Assembly (NCBI RefSeq): GCF_020283565.1
Contig: NC_060065.1
Coordinates: forward strand, 44,504,409 to 44,568,408
Length of the DNA stretch: 64,000 nucleotides
Source: Trifolium pratense
Taxonomy: Eukaryota > Streptophyta > Magnoliopsida > Fabales > Fabaceae
Reading direction: 5' to 3'
This document shows, piece by piece, positions 48,776 to 60,783 of this stretch; the first letter of the stretch is position 1, and every line of letters begins with the position of its first letter. The notes beneath the pieces are model-generated. The model was not told the DNA's origin. It searched no databases and was given only the letters and a program-made list of their open reading frames with translations. The position numbers and the translations under genes are program-made.

Positions 48776-48919
48776 GTCTGTGAGCTTAGCTCTCAATTGG
48801 TAGGACATTGCATTAATTATGCAGGGGGCCGGGTTTCGAACCCCAATCATGAGGGTCATCCCACTTATCCACCTTAAGGATGAAATTTATACAGCTAAAC
48901 TACTTGACAAAAAAAAATT
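48776..48919 (+). mobile_element. tRNA-derived SINE with 11-bp TSD ATCTTTTTATG
   Basis: A-box-like ttagctctcaattggtagg, B-box-like gggtttcgaacccc, body ccacttatccaccttaaggatg, and tail gactacttgac-like plus poly(A). TSD copies are 48765-48775 and 48920-48930. Confidence 0.85.
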
Positions 48920-49129
48920 ATCTTTTTATGAATAAAAAATAATTTTGACATTCCATAACTTAAATATTCATTTTAGAGATTTTAACTTAATAAAAATCAC
49001 AATTTTAAAAAATAGTATCTCTCTAAAATGATTTTTATGAAAAACTATTTAAAATAGCTTGGATTTTAAAGATTTTTTTGAAATTTTGTATCAAAATGTT
49101 AAAATACTTTTTTTTGGACACAAATGCAA

Positions 49130-49290
49130 AAGGGGGTAAACTTGGAGGGCCAAAATGGAGCAATTGAAACTTGGAGGGCTAAAATCGAGTATTGGAGGGC
49201 TAAAATCGAGTAATTGTGAAATTTAGAGGATTAAAATCAAGCAATTAAAACCTGGGGGCCAAAATCAAGCAATTGTGAAACTTGATGGCC
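49130..49290. repeat. Degenerate short tandem repeat (ggagggctaaaatcgag unit)
   Basis: Six or so units of the type ttggagggctaaaatcgag-(t/c)aattg follow one another with variable spacers. A similar, weaker run is at about 60470-60560. Confidence 0.7.
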
Positions 49291-49334
49291 AAAATTGCAT
49301 TTAAGCCTAAAATAAAAAGAGGTTGTAAAATATT

Positions 49335-49500
49335 TTCTTGACTTGGTCGAGTAGTGATTGACACTAAACTTGATAGGGATGACTATAGTCCGATCTGCTG
49401 TAACTGCGATGGTAAATGGGCTGAAATCACTTAATGACAGAGCTGACTTCGAATGACATTAGAAAGTTTAGTGAGCCGATAGATAAGGTGAAAAAAAAAA
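49335..49500 (+). mobile_element. Degenerate SINE, family of 37167-37322
   Basis: ggtcgagtagtgattgacac, gtccgatctgctgtaactgcgatgg and tgacagagctgacttcgaatg parallel the 37167 copy, ending in an A run. Ends about 140 bases before the ATG of the next gene. Confidence 0.65.
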
Positions 49501-49639
49501 TAAAAATAAAAGTATTTGATGGAAATAAAAAGGTAAATATAAAATGGGTTGTGGTCACTATAGTTTGTGTGTGGCATTACAAAGCTGAGACCTGAGAAGT
49601 GAGAATCAATCAATCAGACAAACAAATCAGCACCGAAAC

Positions 49640-52282
49640 ATGGCGGCGTTGACAGCGGCAGCTCGACAAGCCATCAATATCGGACGCCTCTCCACACCCA
49701 AATCTACTTCACTCCTTCATCGCCGTGGCATGGCTGGCTCTGCCGGTATTTTACCCTCTCTGTTCTTCCTTCATTCTATTTTCCTCATAGGGTTTTCTGT
49801 TATTATTGTAAATTTCAAATCTTTTGATCCAAAATTTACTCTTCCTAGTAAATTGGGCATTTGATTTGGATTATTAAATTGCTAATTTCAATATTGTTGT
49901 TTTTTTAATTAAATTTTGTCATTTTAGTGTGAGATTTGTCAAGAAGATGATTCTTAGATCAATTTTATGTGTAGCTTAATGATCTTCAGAAGTTATACCA
50001 ATAATTGTGGGAAAAAATGGGATTTTTGTTATACCAATTATTGTGGAAAAAAATGGGATTTTTTAACTTATTTTTAGAGATTGTGCTTAAATAGGGTTGT
50101 TTGGAATAACTTATTTGAGCTTATATCGCTGATTGTGAAAATTTTATGTTTGTTCAAATTCTGTTATGCCACATTGTTACACCTCTTCTATGGTTGTTAT
50201 CGACAACATTTTGTACTAAATCGCATATTCCTGCAAGCGGGTTTGTTATGCCGTGGTTGTCTTCATCTTTAGTTAAAGTATGTGGTAAAATAAATTTGTG
50301 GAAAATGGAATTTTTAGTTCATTCATAGAGATTATGTTTACATAAGGTTTTTTTTTCTAGATTACCCTTGAAGAATTGCGGGTAATTTACCCTACAACCA
50401 ATAAAAATTAGCCACATAAGTAAATATTCAAGGCGAATATATAAGTTAGTTTGTGGGTACCACTTGCAAATTTACTCATGTGGCTAATTATCATTGGTTG
50501 TTGAATAAATCCACAAATTTTTAAGGGTAACCTATGCCTCACCATACATAAGGTTGTTTGGAATAACTCATTTGAGCTTATATCATGGATTGCGAAAATT
50601 TGTTGTTTGTTCAAATTCTGCTATGCTACTAATACTACGGTATAGCTCTTCTATATTTGTTAATCGACAACACTTTGTACTAAATTGTGTATCACATAGC
50701 TGTAGCGGTTTGTTAAAGTTACGATACGCTATAGCATCCTATGTGATAACATTAACACTTGTGTAAATATGTGGAAGAGCTTGTGAAAATAACTTATATG
50801 TTTGTAAGTTGTTTGCCATTTATTTTCGTATGCTACTCTATATGGCTCATTCTCAGCTGTTCCGGCTTATGCGGGAATTATTCTTATTTACTTAATCTTT
50901 GATTGTAGAATAAGCTTCTACCACTCTTATACAATAAGCATTTAACTAAGTTGTATATTATTCAAATGCTCACATAGTGTCATTTTGCATTAACATGCAT
51001 TACGGCAGCGTAATCTCTATGTATAAGCTCCTATGAAGATTCAAAATCATTGATACGTAGTTGTTTATAATAAGTTCTGGCATTGTGTTATGTGTTTGAG
51101 TGTTTTTTTTTTTTATGTGTTTGAGTGTGGTCATCCTGGCGGTGAGCATTATGTTATATCGAGTTTAATGTTATATTGACTGATATTAAGAATGTTTTTA
51201 GTAAAGGTGTTGTAATTTAGGCTCTAGTTTATGCGGTTTGAAAGTTTTAATAAGAATGTGGATTTGCATGATGTTTGGCTATGGAAGTGGAACTTAAAGT
51301 TTCAAAAATTGGTTAAATTGAATATAAACTAGTGCTGAAGCTAATGAAGTGTTTGATAAAGTGAAATATTTCCCCTTCTTTCCTTAAGAATTAATTGCCT
51401 ATATTAACTTGATAATGTTGACATGTTACAGATCATCATGGACCTCCAAGGGTGAACATTTGGCAGGATCCACTCTCCCCATCTAAGTGGAAAGAAGAAC
51501 ATGTGAGTAACTTACGGTTTTTAGAAAGTCTTTCTCATGCTAGTTTAAGATCTCTTCCAGATTGACCACATTTTGATGCTGAGACATTTTAGTATTGACA
51601 AAAAAAACCCACCGTGATAGTATCTTCTTAACGGCTTTTTGAGGAATTAGACATGTAACTGAAACCAATCTCTCTGATAATCACTTTTATTTTAATCTTA
51701 AACAAACGGGCCCTTAAGGGAACTTGCCTCGTTTAAAACAGCACAGACACAACACACACACACACGTACTCCTAATATAATTATTCATACACAAAAATAT
51801 GATACAACACATCTGATAATGAACAACATAAACTAGTTTTTCAAGTTGTGTTGAGAGAACTGATTAGCCATTGAACTACTATACCAAGGCAGATGGTTGA
51901 GTAATACAATACCACTTGTGAACATTTTGATTGCCTCACTCATGGCGTCATAAACCTGTTTCTCTTTATATTTGGTCATACTAAAATATATTGAATGTTT
52001 CACCACCAAGTTTTCTGATGTTGCAGTTTGTGATTGCTTCTTTGACCGGATGGGGTGTACTCATTTACGGTAGTTACAAATTCTTCACTGGAGGCAAGAA
52101 GGAAGAGGTACACAACTTTTCCATATAAGAAGTTCAATATGACTGTTATTCATGTATCATCAGAAATTTTTATTTTTTGATATAATTTTTGCACCTTAAG
52201 TACTTGATCTGTTCATGAAGCTTTCTTACAAATTATTTGCCATGTCTTACTGCAGAAAGTTGGAGAACCAAACAAGGCCTGA
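49640..52282 (+). CDS. Small mitochondrial-type single-pass membrane protein (94 aa, four exons)
   Basis: Exons 49640-49745, 51432-51502, 52027-52107 and 52256-52282 join in phase (GCCG|GTATTT, CAT|GTGAGT, GAG|GTACAC) to a 94-aa protein. The N-terminus (MAALTAAARQAINIGRL..., rich in Ala, Arg and Ser, few acids) looks like a mitochondrial presequence. Then comes a conserved hydrophilic block (DHHGPPRVN, DPLSPSKWKEEH) and one membrane segment (about 60-79), with a short Lys-rich tail. I recognise it as a widespread small plant protein, in some legume entries called fiber protein Fb15-like; a role in a respiratory complex is plausible but not shown by sequence. Intron 1 is 1686 bp and holds a MITE and an internal duplication. 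Confidence 0.85.
50090..50780. repeat. Diverged direct duplication within intron 1
   Basis: ggttgtttggaataacttatttgagcttatatc (about 50093) recurs at about 50550 and similarity continues for roughly 170 bp (cgacaacattttgtactaaat). The MITE at 50362-50530 lies between the copies. Confidence 0.75.
50362..50530. mobile_element. MITE in intron 1 of the 94-aa protein gene
   Basis: ttaccctt...cctacaaccaataaaaattagccacat at the left pairs with atgtggctaattatcattggttgt...aagggtaa at the right, arms of about 60 bp with small indels. Confidence 0.7.
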
Positions 52283-53976
52283 GGCACTACTTGGCTTTTG
52301 TCGGAGTTAGTGATTTTTATCTTTATGAAGGGGAAGCCAGTTTTGGGCAGTTTTATTAGTGGTATTTACATAGCACTTAAAGCAATGGTTTAGGATTAAT
52401 TACATCTATTCTATTGATGTTTTTATGTATTTTATGTGTCTTGGTAATAAGCTATAACACTTTGTGGGATACAAGCCTGCTTGCTGATAAATTGGCTTGC
52501 CTGAATTTGGCTTTTAACTTTGAACTTTCTTGTTTTTCTACCACTCAAGTTGTGATATGATTCTATTACTTCCCTTATTAACATGTTAATAGAAGCACAA
52601 AATAAAAATGTTAAAACAAATTAAATATGCATCTCTGATCTTCTGTTGCAAATCTCGACCATGGAATTAATTGAACAGTCTAGATATCGGAAACAAACCA
52701 TCTGCAGTGCGGCCCTCTTGCTGTTTCTCCCGCGCCAGATTTTAAGGATCACAACAGAATTCTCAGCAAACCTAAACCTAATTAAGTGGAACCCTATCTC
52801 TCTTTTGATTTCAATCTCACTCTTAAATAAAAAATTAAAAAAATAATCATGAGAGAGTGAGTACAAGGTAAATGTGGACACATGGGTATGATGTTACTTT
52901 CATTACACCCCAGAACGTCTGTACATAAATCAAACATTGTTCCGGGTTATTGAAGTTCTGGGTTATTTCTTATTTTATGTACACAATTTGACGTTGACTC
53001 TGTTTGGCAAAAATAGCTTATGGCTGATAAGCTAGCTGTAGCTGATAGCTTATGGCTGATGATTGATAATTTTTAACTGATAACCTAATTGAAGTGTGAG
53101 TTGTCTGACATATACCCTAACCGATGCAATCTACATTCCTGCTGATTTTGTAACAAAAATAAATAAATTGAAGAAGCATTTTTATAAACCAAAATAATAG
53201 TGTGATATCTGAAAGAGAAACATCACTATCAAAACTTATATTACAATTGTAATGCTACTCAGCTCACTATTCCTATCATTTTACAATGTGTTACTCTGCT
53301 CACTACACTCTTCTCTCTAATATGTGGCTTCACTCGTTGCGCCTGAAGCACCCAGAAAATGCAAGCCACGACACGTTTAACTGAATGAGACATGACTTCA
53401 GTATACTCACCCTGAAAAATGAAATATAAATCTCATTAAGGTATTTGGTGAGTTATTGAAGTAAGAACCACAACATCAACAATATATCTGCTTTATATTA
53501 AGGACATACTCAACTGTGACTTAAAATCCAAATGGTTGAATACAAATTACTACCATAATATCAAATTAATATTTAGTCCTAATCACTAAAATGCGCTGAT
53601 ATTCCAGATTCTTCGTAACTGATTTCGGAAATAGTTTCACTTGGTTCACATTACTCCAAAATTAAGCCATGAGGAGATAGCTACATAGGTACGAGCATTG
53701 GATAGTTTATAAGAGGAACGAGCGGATAGATTCGTATCATAATGTCACATTGAGAAAAACATGCTTCACATCAGAACTAGAATCCTAAAATTTTAAGTCT
53801 GTTTGGCGTGAGAAAATATTATCTATCTTCACTTTTAATTACAAAAATATCAAAGTGTTCTCATTATGTTTGCATAGGAAAAATCTGTTTTTGTTCTATC
53901 CTCAAGTGATTGCTAAACATAACTATGAAATTTGCAATTCAGTGAAAGTGTTAGATAAACCATACTCTGTGAAGAC
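52283..53976. other. Spacer between two convergent genes
   Basis: Holds the 3'UTRs of both neighbours. At 53010-53070 there is an internally repetitive stretch (agcttatggctgataagctagctgtagctgatagcttatggctgat). The minus strand at 53330-53410 is locally exon-like in composition, but no frame joins to a known protein. Confidence 0.4.
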
Positions 53977-56900
53977 TCAATCTGCATCTTTTATTTCGGC
54001 TTCAACATCGATTGCTCTACCAGAATCGTTGTCTGCAATAAAAGAAACAAGGACATAATAAAGACTAGGGAGACAGGGAAAATCGATTGCTCTATCATCA
54101 TCAAAAAATATTAGGGATAATAAAGACTAAAGAGACAGGGAAGAAAGTTTCATTTAAACAAAATGTATATTTAAGGGGGAAGATAACAAGCCTTGTGAAG
54201 AATGTTACCATTTCTAGAACGTGAGAAATTGTCGAATGCTTGTCCAAATGTTGTAGATTGGTTTGAAAACTTCACAGATTCCTTTACAAACTCATCGCCA
54301 TCAACTGAGATCAAAATAAAAGTTCTTCAACAGTGAGAAATATGCATATTTTGATTTTTAAAATGAAACACGTCGAATAATTTTCTAACCGCAGCTAGAA
54401 AGAGTTCCTCTTAATACTGATAGAAAGCGAAGGAAAGAAGAACATAAGAAAGACATCCAGTCTTACCAGAAAAAGGCTGACCGCAAAACGGGCACAGCTG
54501 CAATTCATCATTCAAAGTGGATCTGTAAAAGAGAATCACTATAAATTATAAAGTAACCATGACTAGTTCGAATTATTTCAAAATAAATCATCTATAAGTA
54601 GCTTATTATGAGGTATATAAAACATATCTTACTTGAAAACTTGAAAATCATTTCCACAGTTTGGACACTGCATATACAACATAGACACAACAATATCTAA
54701 TTAACTAAATCAAATGTAAGAAATATATTCCATAAGTTAAAAAGTGTAAAAGTTGAAAGAGCAAGAAGTTTTTCAAAGCTAGATTTGAAGAATCCTCACA
54801 GTGCCTTTCATTATATCTCTTCCTGCCCACCAGATGAAAGCAACAAGACCTACTATCGGTACTAACACTACAAAGATCTGCATGTGAATAAAAGAAAAAT
54901 GAGAAAAAAAATTCAAAACAGTTAGATGATTGAATTACATGTATAAATTTTGGAGCAATAAATTTACTAAAAGACATTATAAACTAAGGACAAAAAGATA
55001 TAATTTACGTTGAAGAGGAAGAATTTACATCAGTAAGATGATAGCAAGATGATAACAAGAAGATTTTACATCACACAATTTTCTAGATAAACATTTAAGA
55101 TGTAACACTTACTTCCCTTGCTGACTGACTGTTCTTCCCCTCCCCTATTCTTTTTATTTAGTTGACACACTGATATTTGTGTTGTTTCTTGCTTTTTTGG
55201 ATATGTTAGATGAGATTTGGATTCATAACAAGTTTTATCAGAAGATTTAGAATGTTGTAATCAGGAGAAGGGAAGATTCTACAAGTAGTTTAAAATTGTA
55301 AACCTATTTGATTAGCTCTAGTTCAGCCAGTTTCTGACATAAACAAGTAATATAATACTCCCTCTGGTCCTTTTTATAAGAGACAAATTGGTCAACAAAA
55401 GCCGATGTATTTGGCCCATATTATAAACCAAATACATCAACTTCTGTTGACTCATTTGTCTCTTATAAAAGGACCGGATGTAGTAATTGATTGAGTATTC
55501 TCATTTGTTTTTTCTGTTTATCTGCTAATAATCTATCTTGTTGCAAGATGATGGACCTTAATACAACAGTAAGGTTTCTAGCTCTTAAAATTTGGGTTGG
55601 GCCTAAATAAACTCTACAAAACCAGCTTCTAAGATGATGAATGTCTTTCAATTCTAATCACTTTTCAGGTCATATCTCATCCAATATGAGACTCTCAACA
55701 ACACTAGTGAGCTAGAGCTAGTGGTCATTGATTCTAGTTGCAAAAACAGCCTTGATTCATACGGCAAGGCTATCTAAACCACAAATAGTGCGGAGCTTCT
55801 TGTACTGTATTGAGAAAAACCCAAGTCTCACATAAAAAAGTGTAAGGGAGCCAATCATCGGGACAATGATTGATGAAGATATTACAATCATTAAGGTGGG
55901 GCCAAATGCAGAAAAGGACAAAGAACACATGGCACAATCTCCACAAGGGGTGGAGGTGAGGAAAAGCATGAGGGTCAAGAAGCCCAATCCCAAATATCTT
56001 TAAAAAGGGAGGTGTGATGGTTCTTATTGGGTGTGGAATGATTAGTTGAATTCTCTCTTCTCTATCCTTTGGGATAATTTCTCGGTTTTATGTCAATTCC
56101 ACCATAGCTATTGATTGTACTCTTCTCTTTTGGTACTTAATAATAGCATCTTTTCCCTTATTCCTTTGTACTTCACTCTTACACATTACAACTATCGAAA
56201 CCCAGCTAACACAACTAACAGAAACCATAAACACTCAAATTCAAATCCAACTTTCTCACCTCACTGAAACCGTTGCAAACCATAGCTCCTCCATCATTGA
56301 CACCTCTTCTGTGCTTCAATGCATGGAAACTCTACTCCAATCGCTAGCTTCATCTACCATCACCCATGGTCTCCACGCCAAACTACCCCCTTTCACACTC
56401 GTAGTGTCCAACTTGCATTTCCCAGATTTGACGGTTCACATGCGCTTGAATGGATTTTCCGTGCGAATCAATTCTTTGAGTATTACGACACACTGGACCC
56501 AGAACGTTTGACGATCACTTCTGTTTACTTCTATCAAACAGTGATACCCTGGTATCAAATGCTGAATCGCGCCCACCCAATCCTTTCATTGCACGCGCTT
56601 TCTCGAGCCATTGAACTGGAATTTGGTCCATCTGTGTTTGGTCGTCCTCGAACGACTCTGTTTAATCTCTCACAAATGGGTTCCGTGGATGATTACTATC
56701 TGGAATTCACGGCGTTGGCCAACCGTTCCACTGGTCTCACACCAGAAGCTTTACTCGATTGTTTTATCAGTGGATTGCAGAAGGAATTAAAACGCGAGGT
56801 AATATCTCAAAACCCCCTACTATGGTTCAAGCTGTTGCGATTGCTTGCTTATTTGAAGATAAGTTTTGCTCTAACCCCAAATCTGTCACGTCCACACACC

Positions 56901-59764
56901 CTCGTTCCAGCTACACCAAAACCATCACCACAAATCAACCACTAAAGCAACCACCCATTTTACCTACTCCCACCACTAAACCATTCAATTCACCTCTCAA
57001 ATCCAAAACCATCAAAAATATCAGTCCTGCAGAGATGCAACTCCGCAGAGAGAAAGGAATTTGTTACTATTGTGACGAAAAATTTAGCCCTCAACACCGT
57101 TGTCCCAACAAACATCTTATGTTGCTTCAATTAGATGATGTTGAATCGGTTGAGTCTGATACGGATTCAGGGGAGCAGTTTTCACCTTCAATTGAGCAAA
57201 ACTCTGATTCCCTTGATCACAATTTGTCCTTGAATGCTATGAATGGTTGTTCATCATTGGGTACATTGAGATTTACTGGGCAGGTTCTTGGCAAAGATGT
57301 GCAGATTTTGGTGGATGGTGGCAGTACTGATAATTTTTTTCAACCTAGGTTGGCCAAATTTTTGAAGCTTCCTATTGAACCAGTTTCCAATTTTAATGTA
57401 TTGGTGGGGAATGGACACAAAATGGTGGCTGAAGGTAAGATTTCCAATCTCAGTGTGTCAGTTCAAGGTCATGATATGCAAATTCCTGTATTCTTACTGC
57501 CTTTTGCTGGTGCTGACTTGATACTTAGTTCATCATGGTTAAGCAACATTAGGGCCTCATGTGGCTGATTATAGTGCTTTAAGCCTTAAGTTTTTCCTCA
57601 GTGGTAAATTTGTCACATTACAAGGCACTGCACCGCATTCCCCAGGTCCTGCACAATTCCACCATTTAGCTAGGTTGAATCACACACATGCCATTGCTGA
57701 GTTTTATACTATGTTTTGTTTCAACATGGCGACTGAAACTACTCCTCCCTTGGAATTATCTCCCTCTTTACCACCTGATTTGACTGAACTTTTCCTTACT
57801 TTTGGTCATCTGTTTCAAAGTCCCACCACCAACCACCACAGAGATTACAAAATCACTCTATTCCTTTGCTTGATGAGTCCAAAATTGTCAAGATTAGACC
57901 TTATAGGTACCCCCACAGTCAAAAGGCTCAAATTGAAATCATGGTGGAAGATATGTTAAAACAGGGCATTATTCAACCTAGTACTAGCCCTTTTCCTTCA
58001 CCAATCATTTTGGTTAAAAAGAAGGATGGCACATGGTGTTTTGGTACTGATTATAGGGCTCTTAATGCTCTCACAATTAAAGATAGCTCTCCCTTACCAA
58101 CTGTGGATGAACTACTTGATGAGTTATATGGTGCTAAGTTCTTTTCTAAGTTGCATTTAAGGTCGGGATATCATCAAATCCTCATGAATCCTAAGGATAG
58201 ATACAAAACTGCCTTTAGGACACATCATAGACATTATGAGTGGCTTTTTATGCCTTTTGGATTGTCCAATGCTCCTTCATCCTTTCAGAGCTTGATGAAT
58301 GAGGTTTTTCAGAAAGTGCTGAGAAAGTTTGTCCTTGTTTTTTTATTATGATATATTGGTGTATAGTTCTACATGGACCAGTCATTTATGTCATCTTGAA
58401 ACTGTGTTGAAACTGTTGACTCATCGCAAACTTTTTGTTAAACTTTCTAAGTGTTCATTTGGTATGTCTGAAGTGGATTACTTGGGCCACACTGTATCAG
58501 GCATGGGCGTGACTATGGATAAGGCTAAGGTTCAGGCAGTTTTACAATGGCCTATTCCTACTACTTTGAAACAACTTAGAGGATTCTTGGGATTGACTGG
58601 TTATTACATGAGATTTATCAAATCCTATACAACCATTGCATCTCCATTAACCGATCTTCTCAAAAAAGACAGTTTTCAATGGTCTGATAGTGCAATGAAG
58701 GCCTTTAATGCTTTAAAAATGGCTATTACTTCTGCACCTGTACTTATTTTGCCAGATTTCTCTAAACCTTTTGTGTTAGAGACAGATGCTTCTGGCATGG
58801 GCATAGGAGATGTACTCGGTCAACACGGTGTAACAGGAAATAATATTAGATTAATAGTTTATTTTAAATAATGGTTTATTTTATGTCATTTTACATTTTT
58901 ATCCTTTAGGGTTGTATTTAAAGGCATTGTGCCTCACTTTGAAAATCAATCAATGAATGAATGGAAAATTATCTTCTCTCAAAACTCTCTCATTTATGTT
59001 TGCATAATCTCATTTGTACCGAATTCTATTCCATTCATTAGAATTCCTACTTTGAGACTTGATTCTATATTGCTTATTTCTCTAGCATAAACAGAACAAT
59101 TGATATACACACAACCAATACTTCAAGAAAATTATAAGCTCATTAAACTATAGGATTTAATTCATTAAAATTTTCAATGTAAAGATTTTCTACACATTCA
59201 ATTAATTGTAGTACTAAGTCATATCATTAAAAACACTTGACTTTAATAGTAACAACTTCTAAAATCACGAAACCGGTCAAAATTAAACTCTAAACTAAAT
59301 ATGAGCCAATAAAACCAAATCAAGAGATATAAACATACCCAAATGGAGACAATAGCATCCAAAATCCAACCAAATTGTCCAGTCATTGAAAGATAAGTTA
59401 ACCCAACAGCCAAAGCAAGATTTCCCAAAATCTTAGCAGTGCCACCATCATCTCTTCCACCACCACCACCACCACCACCACCATTGAAACCAAACCCTTG
59501 ATTATTTTTCACCAAAACAACTCTCTTTTCCTTCCTGCACCTCTTCTCCTCCAACAAACCCCCATTTTTAAACACTGTATTTCCCAAAAAGGAGCTTCTA
59601 TTCCTGCATACTCTGATTGCTCTCAGCCTGAAGCTGCCCAGATGAAAAGATGTAAACTTTGGGTGTATATGAGAGAAAGAAAAAGTGGGTTGTGTTTTGT
59701 ATATACCATGATGGAGGAAATTGAAGTGTGAAAATTTGATTGAGAATTGCATAAGGGTGGACAT
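53977..59764 (-). CDS. Predicted plastid membrane protein with C-terminal zinc ribbon (248 aa, six exons)
   Basis: Exons on the minus strand: 59764-59339, 54877-54800, 54667-54633, 54522-54467, 54304-54209, 54032-53977; all junctions are GT-AG and in phase. The N-terminus (about 1-85) is basic and Ser/Phe-rich, like a transit peptide, followed by a nine-Gly run (95-103), one hydrophobic region ending in DAIVSIW and a second (IFVVLVPIVGLVAF) split by intron 1. Then two knuckles, C169PNC172 and C190PFC193, form a zinc ribbon, and an acidic, Ser-rich tail ends at TGA. I recall plant proteins with this order (membrane pair, CPNCGN, CPFC) but no assigned function. Intron 1 is 4461 bp and contains a Stowaway-like MITE and a broken gypsy element. 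Confidence 0.85.
55358..55487. mobile_element. Stowaway-like MITE in intron 1
   Basis: TA then ctccctctggtcctttttata-agagacaaattggtcaaca; right side tgttgactcatttgtctcttat-aaaaggaccggatgtag then TA. Arms of about 45 bp and TA on both sides fit the class. Confidence 0.8.
55757..56012 (+). other. Possible 3' internal end of an LTR retrotransposon
   Basis: The plus strand ends in a short frame with RKSMRVKKPNPKYL and a stop, typical of retrotransposon polyprotein tails, followed by the purine run AAAAAGGGAGG (56002-56012) that could be a polypurine tract. No integrase or RT sequence is visible upstream, so the assignment is tentative. Confidence 0.35.
56013..56185 (+). mobile_element. Possible short LTR between a 3' tail and gag
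   Basis: TGTGATGG immediately after the purine tract and acttcactcttacaca before gag would give an LTR of about 173 bp. No second copy is seen after the truncated pol, so this cannot be verified here. Confidence 0.3.
56186..58870 (+). pseudogene. Broken Ty3/gypsy gag-pol in intron 1 of the zinc-ribbon gene
   Basis: The order gag, protease, reverse transcriptase, start of RNase H is that of Ty3/gypsy. Visible parts: gag core (about 56430-56800), zinc knuckle CYYCDEKFSPQHRC (about 57060-57105), aspartic-protease-like LVDGGSTDNF (about 57308), RT with FGTDYRALN and GYHQI, then WPIPTTLKQLRGFLGLTGYY and the RNase H beginning ETDASG at about 58780. Frames change several times (near 56430, 56810, 57570, 57880 and 58340). 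Substitutions also hit key residues: KLHL where the RT catalytic Asp is usual and YYDIL where the second motif has two Asp. The rest of RNase H, integrase and 3' LTR are missing. It is in opposite orientation to the host gene. Confidence 0.88.
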
Positions 59765-59924
59765 GGGGAATATTGTATATGGGAGAAATAGAAGCTTAGT
59801 GTAATGGTGTTTGAAAAGGTTTAGACATGGCCAATGGAAGCTTGTAGGTGTGTGAAATATCGATTTTTAAGGTTTCAACTTAGAATTAGAAGTGGATAAG
59901 ACGATTAAGAATTTTAACATTTAA

Positions 59925-60080
59925 TTTTTTTTGAAAATGATAAGGCAATTAAGATTTTAACATTTAAATTTTTTTTAAAAATGTGTGAAGTTAATATATT
60001 GAAATTGAAATATTTAATTTTTTTAATAAATAATTTATTAAATAAAAATTTTAAAGAGTTTTTTGGGACAAATAGAGCAA
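59925..60080. mobile_element. Worn MITE fragment, 6642/18112 subfamily
   Basis: aaaatgtgtgaagttaatatattgaaattgaaatatttaat and aaaattttaaagagttttttggga match the core and right side of 6642-6815. Terminal hairpins are lost. Confidence 0.5.
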
Positions 60081-60671
60081 TTTTTGGTATTAACCGACTT
60101 TAATAAACTAATAACAGACTAATATAAAGACTAATTAAGTGAAATAGAAAGGCTAACTAATTGAAGAAAAATCTAGCTAACTATTTATATTCTTAACATA
60201 AACCCCTCTAAAGAAATACTTTTTCTCAAAATATAAGTATTTATGCAATTTATTATGTTATTAACATAACATTTTTTTTTGTAAATTATAGAAAAATAAG
60301 CAAGTAAATTAGATGTACGTTGATAAAGAAATAATCAATATAGTTAAAAATTTAAAGAATGTCTTATAAAAAGGCATAAAAAATTCTTAAAAGGGTTTTA
60401 TATTTAAGACGAAGTAATATTTCTTAATAATATCCCCCTTTCAAATTTGACTTGGGGCTAGTAAATCATAAAATGAGTAAATTTGAGGGGTCAAAATCAC
60501 ATAGTTAAATTATAAGGGGCCGAACTCGTACAATTGATAAATTTGGGGTGTCAAAAGTGCATTTAAGAAAGAAAAAAAATAATTAAGGATAATTTTGTAA
60601 ATTAATTCATAATTCCAATTTTTCAACTTTTTTTTAAACCTTTTTAAACTTTTCTTTCTCATATTTTCATT

Positions 60672-60682
60672 TGCTATATATT
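60672..60682 (+). promoter_or_regulatory. TATA box of the LC8-like gene
   Basis: gctatatatttgtgg, about 105 bases before the ATG at 60784; the implied leader is about 75 nt. Confidence 0.45.
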
Positions 60683-60783
60683 TGTGGAGGGAGTGAATGT
60701 TTTCAAACGAGTGATACTCTTTTAAGCATCCTTCCTCAAACACTCACAAATACATTCCTTTACTTGCTGAGAAAGAAACAAAT

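Noticed and set aside
48776..48840. Possible tRNA gene (A and B boxes with GGGTTTCGAACCCC)
   Set aside because: The acceptor stem is absent and the sequence continues into a SINE body with poly(A) and TSD.
52621..52881. Overlapping frames on both strands after the small membrane protein gene
   Set aside because: No conserved content on either strand; the stretch is probably 3' flank.
53330..53410. Possible additional exon on the minus strand
   Set aside because: The composition looks exon-like, but the zinc-ribbon gene already ends at 53977 and no joined frame could be built.
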